A stretch of 5,300 nt of DNA from Acidobacteriota bacterium (lineage in GTDB: Bacteria > Acidobacteriota > Terriglobia > Terriglobales > Acidobacteriaceae). The notes beneath the pieces were generated by a model, which was given only the letters and a program-made list of their open reading frames with translations, searched no databases and had not been told where the DNA came from. This document shows positions 1 to 4,768 of the stretch, piece after piece. A program made the position numbers and the translations under genes. The stretch's first letter is position 1. The number at the start of each line of letters is the position of its first letter. The stretch lies in contig JAKART010000199.1 in the NCBI GenBank assembly GCA_021819255.1, forward strand, positions 1 through 5,300. Reading direction: 5' to 3'.

Positions 1-116
1 CTGTGGGCGTTTTCCTCAATGAAAACGCCACGGAACGCCCGCTTCCGTACACCCATCATCAGGGAAAATGGTCTATCTCGCAGGTGAAGACAGGGGCCGC
101 GCGCCGCTTCAAGTGA
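1..116 (+). CDS. Possible 3' end of a rightward gene, unidentified
   Basis: A reading frame is open from the left edge (first full codon at base 3) to a TGA at 114-116. It reads VGVFLNENATERPLPYTHHQ followed by GKWSISQVKTGAARRFK, 37 codons. The mixed, protein-like composition and mostly G/C third positions look like coding sequence, but no family is recognisable from so short a tail. It would converge on the leftward oxidoreductase, with the two 3' ends overlapping by 8 bp (109-116). A second frame is also open from the edge to base 90, so chance openness is a real alternative. The rest of the gene lies outside the window. Confidence 0.35.
   Translation, partial: VGVFLNENATERPLPYTHHQGKWSISQVKTGAARRFK
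6..48. other. Two adjacent hairpins downstream of the oxidoreductase
   Basis: Bases 6-14 (GGCGTTTTC) and 21-29 (GAAAACGCC) form a perfect 9-bp inverted repeat around a six-base loop. Immediately after, 30-35 (ACGGAA) and 43-48 (TTCCGT) form a 6-bp stem with a seven-base loop. They lie about 60-100 bases beyond the stop of the leftward oxidoreductase and could end its transcript. Neither strand has a U-tract after the stems, so a classical intrinsic terminator is not shown. They may simply be structure within the end of the rightward gene. Confidence 0.35.
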
Positions 117-1434
117 TCCATTTGGCCATGGCCGTCAGCAACCGGGTATAGGGAATGCCCTCAGCGTAGGTCTTCAGGATCAGGGACCGCATCCAGGGGG
201 TACGCATGGCCTTGAAGCCTCGCTCTGGCCGGGTGTGGAACGCCTGGGCGGCGCGCATCGAAAAGGACAAGGTCCGTTGCAGGGGGCTCAGGTGGCGAGC
301 ATACGCCGCAGCGACCTCGCTGGAACGCTCTGCCTCGGGGAACTCCAGGATGGCCGCGGCGGCGGCCTGGCCGCTGACGATGGCAGAGTGGATCCCTTCT
401 CCCGTGAGGGGATCGACCAGGCCGGCGGCGTCTCCGGTGAGAAGCACCCGGCCTTTTGGGATGTAGTTGTGCCCACCCATTCCCAGTTGTTGGCCGGTGA
501 TGTGGGTCAGCGTGGCCACGCCTAGCTTCTGTTGTGCATAGCTCCGCAGCAGCTCGCGGGTGATCTGGTTCAAGGTCCTGCTGCCGATGCCATGGGCGGC
601 AGCGAAGGCTCCCACGCCGATGTTGACGTGGTCGGCTTTGGGGAAGAGCCAGCCGTAGCCGCCGCGCAGGGGAGTGAAGTCAAATACCAGATCCTGGGGG
701 GACCTGCCGCCGGGCAGCGACTCCGGCAGAGCGCTGTAGGGCACGGTGGCCTCCAGAGCGAAGCCGTCCTGCTCAAAGCTGGTGATAGTCCGGCCGGCCG
801 CGGAGGAGTATTGGCCAGCCAGGCGTCGTGTCTGGCCATTGGCTCCGTCGGCGCCGATCAAGATGGGTGCGCGGTAAGTATCCGTGCGCGTCTCGCGGTC
901 CTGAGTGTGCTCGACATCCACCTCGACATACTCCGGGCCTTCGCGCAGCGCGGCGATGCGGCGAATCTGCCGCAGCGAGATGGCTCCGCCGTTCCGCGCT
1001 GAAGCCAGGGTCTGACGCAGGCAAAAGGCGTCAAACCTTTCCCGGACAGCCATGGCGCAGATGGGGCTGGAGCTGCTCAACCGGAGCGGGCTGGTCGAGC
1101 CGGTGTCAGGCGAAGGAGCAGGTCGGGTTCGGTCAGCCGGCGACGGAGGCTTTGCCGGCTCTGGGCGGCCGGCGGGTTCTGCGTTCCAGGCTGAATCTGG
1201 CGTGCGGGTTGGCTCCAGGACGATCTCCGAGCAGACCCGCTCAATCACCGGGTCCACGGAGTAGCGCAGCGCTTTCAGCGTCTTCTGCGTCAGGCCGCAA
1301 GCGCAGGGTTTGTGGCGCGGAAAGCGGCTCTTGTCCAGCAGCAGGACGTGTTTACCGGCGCTCGCCAGGTCGTAGCCGGCCGCGCAGCCTGCAGGGCCGG
1401 CTCCAACGATCAGAATCTCGAAGTCAAGAGTCAT
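109..1434 (-). CDS. FAD-dependent oxidoreductase, geranylgeranyl reductase family
   Basis: This 441-residue protein has the family order of motifs. A Rossmann FAD-binding GAGPAG lies at 11-16. A PRHKPCACGL segment (39-48) sits where relatives have a PRxKxCGG-type motif. RERFDAFCL (131-139) follows, then IGADGANG (193-200), YGWLFPKADHVNIGVG (260-275) and GDAAGLVDPLTGEGI (334-348), which contacts FAD. Family members reduce isoprenoid chain or quinone double bonds, or act as epoxidase/hydroxylase-like flavoenzymes; the substrate here cannot be read from sequence. A Pro/Ser/Thr-rich stretch at about 76-123 looks inserted relative to the usual length of about 380-400 residues. The ATG start at 1434 puts GAGPAG at the expected N-terminal position. 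There is no strong Shine-Dalgarno, but a minus-strand open stretch ends in an ATGA overlap with the start, suggesting translational coupling. No membrane helix is evident. Confidence 0.9.
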   Translation of the reverse strand: MTLDFEILIVGAGPAGCAAGYDLASAGKHVLLLDKSRFPRHKPCACGLTQKTLKALRYSVDPVIERVCSEIVLEPTRTPDSAWNAEPAGRPEPAKPPSPADRTRPAPSPDTGSTSPLRLSSSSPICAMAVRERFDAFCLRQTLASARNGGAISLRQIRRIAALREGPEYVEVDVEHTQDRETRTDTYRAPILIGADGANGQTRRLAGQYSSAAGRTITSFEQDGFALEATVPYSALPESLPGGRSPQDLVFDFTPLRGGYGWLFPKADHVNIGVGAFAAAHGIGSRTLNQITRELLRSYAQQKLGVATLTHITGQQLGMGGHNYIPKGRVLLTGDAAGLVDPLTGEGIHSAIVSGQAAAAAILEFPEAERSSEVAAAYARHLSPLQRTLSFSMRAAQAFHTRPERGFKAMRTPWMRSLILKTYAEGIPYTRLLTAMAKWIT

Positions 1435-1616
1435 GCCTGGAGTTCAGTGTAGTTCGGTTCGCTGCTGACGGCGAGAGGCTGGATTGGCTGCATGGGGTTC
1501 TCGGGATCTGTCGTTCGAAGGATGGAGCCCCGGGGCGCAAAGCCGCCGATCCCGTTGAACCATGGCTGCCGCTTTGTCCCACGGCGTCCGGGGAGCTGCC
1601 TCGGCGCAGATTCCAG
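1431..1616 (-). pseudogene. Open stretch overlapping the oxidoreductase start (ATGA), possible gene remnant
   Basis: On the minus strand, a frame opens after a TAG at 1619-1617 and ends with a TGA that shares ATGA with the oxidoreductase start. The 61 residues include KRQPWFNGIGGFAPRGSILR and, near the end, MQPIQPLAVSSEPNYTELQA. Most third positions are G or C, and the composition looks more protein-like than the competing frame. There is no ATG, GTG or TTG except an internal ATG at 1493, which would give a 20-residue peptide. I read this as the broken end of an upstream operon gene, or a short leader peptide coupled to the oxidoreductase. The WFNGIGGFAP segment faintly recalls the FNGxGGF motif of GH94-type phosphorylases, but the rest does not fit, so I assign no function. 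Confidence 0.3.
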
Positions 1617-1712
1617 CTAACTTCTTGTTCATGTCGCCCGCGAAGATGTCCCCTTTGGATGAGAGATGCGGCATTCCGTTGGAGGGAAGATTACTCTAGA
1701 GATGGGGCCGGT

Positions 1713-1762
1713 GCGGTTGGTTCTCGGCCTGAAGCGGCATCTTCAGGGAGAGAGCCAACGGC
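1713..1762 (+). other. Long imperfect hairpin
   Basis: GTTGGTTCTC (1716-1725) pairs with GAGAGCCAAC (1750-1759), 10 bp with one G-U pair. A 2x2 internal loop separates this from a perfect 7-bp stem, CCTGAAG (1728-1734) with CTTCAGG (1741-1747), around the loop CGGCAT. Two more pairs close the base beyond one mismatch. The wobble pair makes the plus-strand RNA slightly more stable than the minus-strand RNA. No U-tract follows on either strand, so it is not a classical terminator. A mobile REP-like repeat or an RNA structure are both possible. Confidence 0.55.
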
Positions 1763-1772
1763 TGGGGACGTT

Positions 1773-1800
1773 TTGGAGCTTTCGGTCGTCAGGCTAAGAT
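1773..1800 (+). promoter_or_regulatory. Candidate sigma70-type promoter for the secreted protein
   Basis: TTGGAG (1773-1778) and TAAGAT (1795-1800) each match four of six bases of the -35 and -10 consensus, with a 16-base spacer. Transcription would start near 1807, about 25 bases before the preferred GTG start. The short inverted repeat ATCCC-GAC-GGGAT overlaps the -10 end and the start point. The match is modest and could be chance. Confidence 0.3.
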
Positions 1801-1821
1801 CCCGACGGGATTCCAATGCGT

Positions 1822-1826
1822 GGAGG
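1822..1826 (+). promoter_or_regulatory. Shine-Dalgarno that selects the GTG start at 1832
   Basis: GGAGG lies five bases before GTG 1832. The in-frame GTG at 1820 overlaps this site and has no such signal of its own, so 1832 is the better start. Confidence 0.6.
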
Positions 1827-1831
1827 TATCC

Positions 1832-3571
1832 GTGGGCGGCAAGCAGCACCAAGCAAAGGTCATCCTGGCGTTGCTCCTGTTGGCTGGTGCGGCGCCATGT
1901 CATCCTCTGCTTGCCCAGAGCGGCGCTGAGCTTGCCCAGAGCGGCGCTGAGCTTGCCCAGAGCGGCGCTGATCCGTTGAATGCCTTGCGTCATGGAACCC
2001 TGGTGGTTTGGTATGTCGGGAACTCGGTTCACTCCCAGGAGATGGCGATTCAAGCCGTGTCGGCGTTGAACGACTTCACGCCGTTGAACTACACCGAACA
2101 CAGCGCGGCGAACTTTGGCCAGAACGCCTCCAGCTTCGGCCAGAATGCAGCCAGCTTCGGGGTGGACGCCGACAGCAAAAGCATCAGTGTGCCGTCCATT
2201 CCGGCCAACCGGGATGCCACTACGGCCACGCCGAACGGCATCGGGTACAAGCAGCAGGACAGCAGCACCTTCGGGCAAAACGAGGCCGGCTTTGGCAGCA
2301 CTGCCGGCGGCTACGGTATGGAGAGCGGCAGCTATGGCCAGAACAGCGCCGGCTTTGGGCAGACCTCGGCGAGCTATGGCACAGAAGCAAGCAACGTGGG
2401 CCAGAATGCCTCCAGCTTCGCCGAACCGGAGAATCAGACAACGGCGCTCAGCAGCGTCAGCCAGTCCCTCCAGATGTCGAGCAGTCCGGAGGAGGAGAGG
2501 ATCCAGCAGAGATTGCGCCAGGCATATCCGGATCTGCAGGTAAGCTTCTATGCCGTTTCACCCAGCGACTTGCAGTCGATGCTGACCGGCTCCCGGGGGT
2601 CCAAGGAGTATCCGGATGTGCTGGTGGGAACATTGCCCGCGGCATGGTGGGCGGGGATGGACAGCAACTTTGGACTGGTGTCGCTGCAACCCGCGGTGTT
2701 TTATCCCAACGGAGTGTTGAACCATCCGGAGAGCGCGGCGGAGGTGGCCATTCTGGCCGATGCAGCGAACATGCAGGCGGCGCGGGCCTTCGCCTTGTGG
2801 ATGAGCGAACCTTTTTCCGATTGTCCGGGTTGCGTAGCCAAGAGTCTCTCCGGCCCGGCCGCGGGAGCGGCGGCGGTGGCCCGCAAAGCGATCCAACGGC
2901 TGGTGAACGGGGTTCCGCTGGGTAGTCTTGCGGATCCTCGCATGGCCCGCAACAGCTCCCAGGGGCAGCGGCGTTTGCTGGCCACGATCGGCGATGCTGC
3001 GAGCGTGAACGGGGGGATGCAGGTGCAGGTGGAGCAGGCCTCCGTGCATGGCAGCCTGGCGGCCATTGCGTTGCGTGTGCTGATCTCCACGCCGGGAATC
3101 TTTGGAGTCGTGCATCCTCTGGTGGTCCTGCGCCAGAGCCGGCGAACGGCCAAGCCCGGGCCATGGAAGGTTCTGCAACTGACGTTGGACCTTCCCCAGT
3201 ATGAACAGACCCAAGAGCGCCAGGTGCTCATGGTAAGCGATCCTCCCACCTGGGCCGAACAGCGCGGGGGGGTGAAGGGGGTCTCCCTGCTGCAGCCCAC
3301 GGATGGGCAAGATGTGGTCCAGATGCCGCAACTGCTGTGGCAGAACCATGGCGGCGCAGGGCTGGAGGTGGTGGAGTGGCAGAAGGGTGAAGGCCAGGGC
3401 TGGTCGGAGTCGCGCCTCTACTTTGTCGAGGATCAGAATCCAACCCTGCGCATGCAGGCGATGGCCAAGTTCGCCGCCCGGAACGGGCGCTACCGCTGGC
3501 GGTTGTGGAGCGTGGGTGCGCATGGGGAGATGAGGATCAGCTCCTGGAGTTCTTTTTTCCTGGAGCGATAG
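1832..3571 (+). CDS. Secreted protein with FG/YG heptad repeats and a solute-binding-like region
   Basis: I do not recognise a named family for this 579-residue protein. Residues 1-28 form a signal peptide (KQHQAK, then VILALLLLAGA), and three identical seven-residue units (LAQSGAE, the last ending in D) cover 27-47. Residues 95-115 and 147-196 carry ten seven-residue repeats of the type [FYV]G-x-x-x-[AGS]-[SGN]. The region 220-360 resembles alpha/beta periplasmic solute-binding proteins: RLRQAYPDLQVSFYAV, YPDVLVGTLPAAWW, and QAARAFALWMSEPF near 315-328, like the helix before the last lobe in such proteins. A CPGC motif sits at 331-334. The last 95 residues (YRWRLWSVG near the end) look like an Ig/fibronectin-III-type beta domain. 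Export to the periplasm or outside is likely; ligand and role are unknown. GTG 1820 would add four residues. It might serve the ATPase downstream, but no permease is present. Confidence 0.82.
   Translation: MGGKQHQAKVILALLLLAGAAPCHPLLAQSGAELAQSGAELAQSGADPLNALRHGTLVVWYVGNSVHSQEMAIQAVSALNDFTPLNYTEHSAANFGQNASSFGQNAASFGVDADSKSISVPSIPANRDATTATPNGIGYKQQDSSTFGQNEAGFGSTAGGYGMESGSYGQNSAGFGQTSASYGTEASNVGQNASSFAEPENQTTALSSVSQSLQMSSSPEEERIQQRLRQAYPDLQVSFYAVSPSDLQSMLTGSRGSKEYPDVLVGTLPAAWWAGMDSNFGLVSLQPAVFYPNGVLNHPESAAEVAILADAANMQAARAFALWMSEPFSDCPGCVAKSLSGPAAGAAAVARKAIQRLVNGVPLGSLADPRMARNSSQGQRRLLATIGDAASVNGGMQVQVEQASVHGSLAAIALRVLISTPGIFGVVHPLVVLRQSRRTAKPGPWKVLQLTLDLPQYEQTQERQVLMVSDPPTWAEQRGGVKGVSLLQPTDGQDVVQMPQLLWQNHGGAGLEVVEWQKGEGQGWSESRLYFVEDQNPTLRMQAMAKFAARNGRYRWRLWSVGAHGEMRISSWSSFFLER
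1909..1971 (+). repeat. Three perfect 21-bp tandem repeats at the signal-peptide junction
   Basis: The unit beginning GCTTGCCCAGAGCGG and ending CGCTGA occurs three times without a mismatch at 1909-1929, 1930-1950 and 1951-1971. It is in frame and encodes LAQSGAE each time (last residue D). The LAQ of each unit resembles the Ala-Gln signal-peptidase cleavage context, so the array multiplies the likely cleavage site. Exact identity points to recent slippage or unequal recombination, and copy number may vary between strains. Confidence 0.97.
2114..2176 (+). repeat. First block of FG heptad repeats (three units)
   Basis: Three consecutive 21-bp units encode FGQNASS, FGQNAAS and FGVDADS. The first two share the GGCCAGAA core at DNA level; the third has diverged. 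The aromatic-Gly pair recurs at exact seven-residue spacing. Confidence 0.9.
2270..2419 (+). repeat. Second block of FG/YG heptad repeats (seven units)
   Basis: Seven units of exactly seven residues read FGQNEAG, FGSTAGG, YGMESGS, YGQNSAG, FGQTSAS, YGTEASN and VGQNASS, followed by a closing F. Position 1 is F, Y or V, position 2 is always G, and positions 6-7 are small residues. The DNA units have diverged while the amino-acid pattern is kept, which suggests selection on the protein rather than recent copying. Confidence 0.9.
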
Positions 3572-3637
3572 CGCTCTTGTCATCCCGGAGCGATAGCGCT
3601 CTTGTTATCCCTGAGCGATAGCGCTCTTGCCTGCGCC
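3563..3637 (+). repeat. Tandem 25-bp repeat overlapping the stop codon
   Basis: The 17-base core GAGCGATAGCGCTCTTG occurs three times without a mismatch, at 3563, 3588 and 3613, exactly 25 bases apart. The eight-base linkers of units 1 and 2 differ at two positions, while the third unit's linker is unrelated. Each core contains GAGCG and CGCTC around ATAG and can form a 5-bp hairpin. The TAG stop of the secreted-protein gene (3569-3571) lies inside the first copy. The hairpins followed by TTG may help end transcription, but the U-tract is poor. Confidence 0.95.
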
Positions 3638-3640
3638 TCC

Positions 3641-3657
3641 GCCAGCCTTGGGTTGGC
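3641..3657 (+). other. Small hairpin between the repeat array and the ATPase gene
   Basis: GCCAGCC (3641-3647) pairs with GGTTGGC (3651-3657) over a three-base loop, seven pairs including one G-U. No U-tract follows. It lies about 35 bases before the preferred ATPase start and could be leader structure or chance. Confidence 0.35.
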
Positions 3658-3691
3658 GCCAGGACGAGTCTCGATCCGCTATGCTCGTAGG

Positions 3692-4603
3692 GTGAGTCTT
3701 GCGCCCCAGGACGATTCGTTTCCTCAACTGCTTTCCGTGCAGGATCTTTGCATCTCCTTCTCCGCAAGGCCGGCCGTGCGCGGGATCTGTTTTGGGATCG
3801 CGCCGGGGGAGACCCTGGGGCTGGTGGGCGAGTCCGGCTCTGGAAAATCGGCTACGGCGTTGGCGCTGCTCCGCCTGTTGCCGCCGGGCGCGACCGCCGG
3901 CGGCAGCGCCCGTTTGGCGCTCAGCGCCGATACTGCGGATGGCGCGGACGACCTGCTGCGTCTGCCTGAAGAGGCTGTGCGGCGGCATCGGGGGGCATCG
4001 ATCGCGATGATCTTTCAAGAGCCGATGACGGCTCTCAATCCCGTAATGACGGTCGGGCGGCAGATCGGTGAGGCGCTGCTAGCCCATGCGCCGGGAAGAT
4101 CCCTCTTCGTTCGGGGCGGAATTTCCCGGCGGCAGCTTCGCGAGCGCGTGCTGCGGGCGATGCGTGAGGTCGCGCTGGCTGACCCGGAGCGGCGCATCGA
4201 TGACTATCCGCATCAGTTCTCGGGCGGTCAGCGCCAGCGCATCATGATTGCCATGGCGCTGATCAACAAGCCGCGACTATTGATCGCCGATGAGCCGACC
4301 ACGGCGCTGGATGTCACCGTGCAGGCGCAGATTCTCGATCTGCTGCGGGGACTCAAACGTGAGCATCATCTTTCCATGCTCTTCATCTCTCACGATCTGG
4401 CTGTGGTCGCTCAAGTCGCTGACCGGCTCGCGGTGATGCGCCGTGGAGAGATCGTCGAGCAGGGCGAAGCCAGGCAGGTGTTGACGCGTCCCCGCCACGA
4501 GTACACACGTCAGCTTCTGGCTTCCGCCGCTACCATGAACACCGCCCGCGACCGTCCGCTGGCGACGATGCTCCCAGCAGCCTCTCCGCGGAGGGTCTCC
4601 TAG
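3692..4603 (+). CDS. ABC transporter ATPase, OppD/DppD (peptide/nickel) type
   Basis: This 303-residue protein would hydrolyse ATP on the inner face of the membrane to drive uptake of peptides, nickel or similar solutes. Numbered from GTG 3692, Walker A GESGSGKS is at 46-53, the Q-loop glutamine at 109 ([12 protein letters not shown]), and the signature FSGGQRQR at 176-183. Walker B LLIADE is at 196-201, followed by the D-loop TALD and the switch histidine in FISHDL (H234). The C-terminal [10 protein letters not shown] matches the family's PxHPYTxxLL, but the usual tail with an FxPRC-like Cys motif is missing. The frame is open upstream to TTG 3602, but those codons lie in the 25-bp repeat, so I prefer 3692, which leaves a normal N-terminus before [11 protein letters not shown]. 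This start has no well-spaced Shine-Dalgarno. No permease or partner ATPase is in the window, so the substrate is unknown. Confidence 0.92.
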   Translation: MSLAPQDDSFPQLLSVQDLCISFSARPAVRGICFGIAPGETLGLVGESGSGKSATALALLRLLPPGATAGGSARLALSADTADGADDLLRLPEEAVRRHRGASIAMIFQEPMTALNPVMTVGRQIGEALLAHAPGRSLFVRGGISRRQLRERVLRAMREVALADPERRIDDYPHQFSGGQRQRIMIAMALINKPRLLIADEPTTALDVTVQAQILDLLRGLKREHHLSMLFISHDLAVVAQVADRLAVMRRGEIVEQGEARQVLTRPRHEYTRQLLASAATMNTARDRPLATMLPAASPRRVS

Positions 4604-4768
4604 ATGACGGCCGAGCGCGCCGGCGCGCCATCCAACTGCGCCCAGCGGAGGTTTGGGGCGGGTATGGCAGAGCCTGCCAATCTCCTTCGTGACCGCATTC
4701 GGTTGTACATCTCTCGAAGAGCCCGTATCACCACTCGACCGTCTGGTAGTCCATGCGCGCCCTGGTAA
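4604..4768 (+). CDS. Doubtful 54-codon ORF directly after the ATPase
   Basis: An ATG immediately follows the ATPase TAG. GGAGGG (4590-4595) precedes it by eight bases, so initiation signals are good. The product starts MTAERAGAPSNCAQRRFGAG, is Arg-rich and resembles nothing I know. It ends at a TAA at 4766-4768, overlapping the metallophosphoesterase start by 16 bases in another frame. In transporter operons of this type the next gene is often the partner ATPase (OppF/DppF), but this sequence has no Walker A or LLEV-type start. It may be a degraded leftover of that gene or a spurious frame. The Shine-Dalgarno lies in a small stem formed with CTCTC upstream. Confidence 0.25.
   Translation: MTAERAGAPSNCAQRRFGAGMAEPANLLRDRIRLYISRRARITTRPSGSPCAPW
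4615..4628. other. 14-bp perfect palindrome after the ATPase gene
   Basis: GCGCGCCGGCGCGC reads the same on both strands and lies 12 bases after the ATPase stop. A second stem, TGGCAG-AGC-CTGCCA, follows at 4665-4679. Neither has a clear U-tract. They could attenuate transcription or bind a dimeric protein; a GC-only palindrome can also occur by chance in DNA this rich in GC. Confidence 0.4.
4703..4731 (+). promoter_or_regulatory. Weak candidate promoter for the metallophosphoesterase
   Basis: TTGTAC (4703-4708) and TATCAC (4726-4731) are separated by the ideal 17 bases. The -35 keeps the TTG and the -10 matches four of six bases. Transcription would begin near 4738, leaving a leader of about 15 bases before ATG 4753. 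Confidence 0.3.

Larger units (their letters stand above)
1435..1831. other. Divergent spacer between the oxidoreductase and the secreted protein
   Basis: These roughly 400 bases separate two divergent genes. They hold the minus-strand open stretch ending at 1431, an 8-bp palindrome CTCTAGAG (1694-1701), and the long hairpin at 1713-1762. A small inverted repeat, ATCCC-GAC-GGGAT (1799-1811), and a candidate rightward promoter follow. I see no tRNA or riboswitch. No convincing promoter for the leftward oxidoreductase is visible. Confidence 0.6.

Noticed and set aside
1444..1674. Minus-strand 76-codon frame as an independent gene
   Set aside because: It has no Shine-Dalgarno (upstream is CCCTCC), its second half is Arg-rich, and a competing frame ends in an ATGA overlap. 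Only its first third looks protein-like, as noted in the findings.
1700..1795. Plus-strand 31-codon ORF starting MGPVRLVLGLKRHLQ with GGAGG upstream
   Set aside because: It coincides with the long hairpin, the GGAGG spacing is too long, and there is no sign of coding selection.
828..1979. Plus-strand open frame (383 codons) across the oxidoreductase and spacer
   Set aside because: It is opposite a clear FAD enzyme, is very rich in Arg, Ser and Cys, and runs through non-coding spacer; no domain is visible.
2089..2301. Minus-strand frames across the heptad repeats
   Set aside because: Their apparent repeats are the reverse complement of the plus-strand 21-bp units and have no start signals.
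2558..3583. Long minus-strand open frame (341 codons) opposite the secreted-protein gene
   Set aside because: The sense frame has a signal peptide, repeats and domain-like segments; the antisense product is His/Arg/Gln-rich with no motifs, typical of an antisense shadow in GC-rich DNA.
3563..3637. CRISPR array
   Set aside because: Only three units with eight-base linkers, two of them nearly identical; there are no spacers of normal length and no cas genes.
3602..3691. N-terminal extension of the ATPase from TTG 3602
   Set aside because: These codons lie in the tandem repeat and a hairpin, and family members start about ten residues before the conserved LLSVQDL-like strand.
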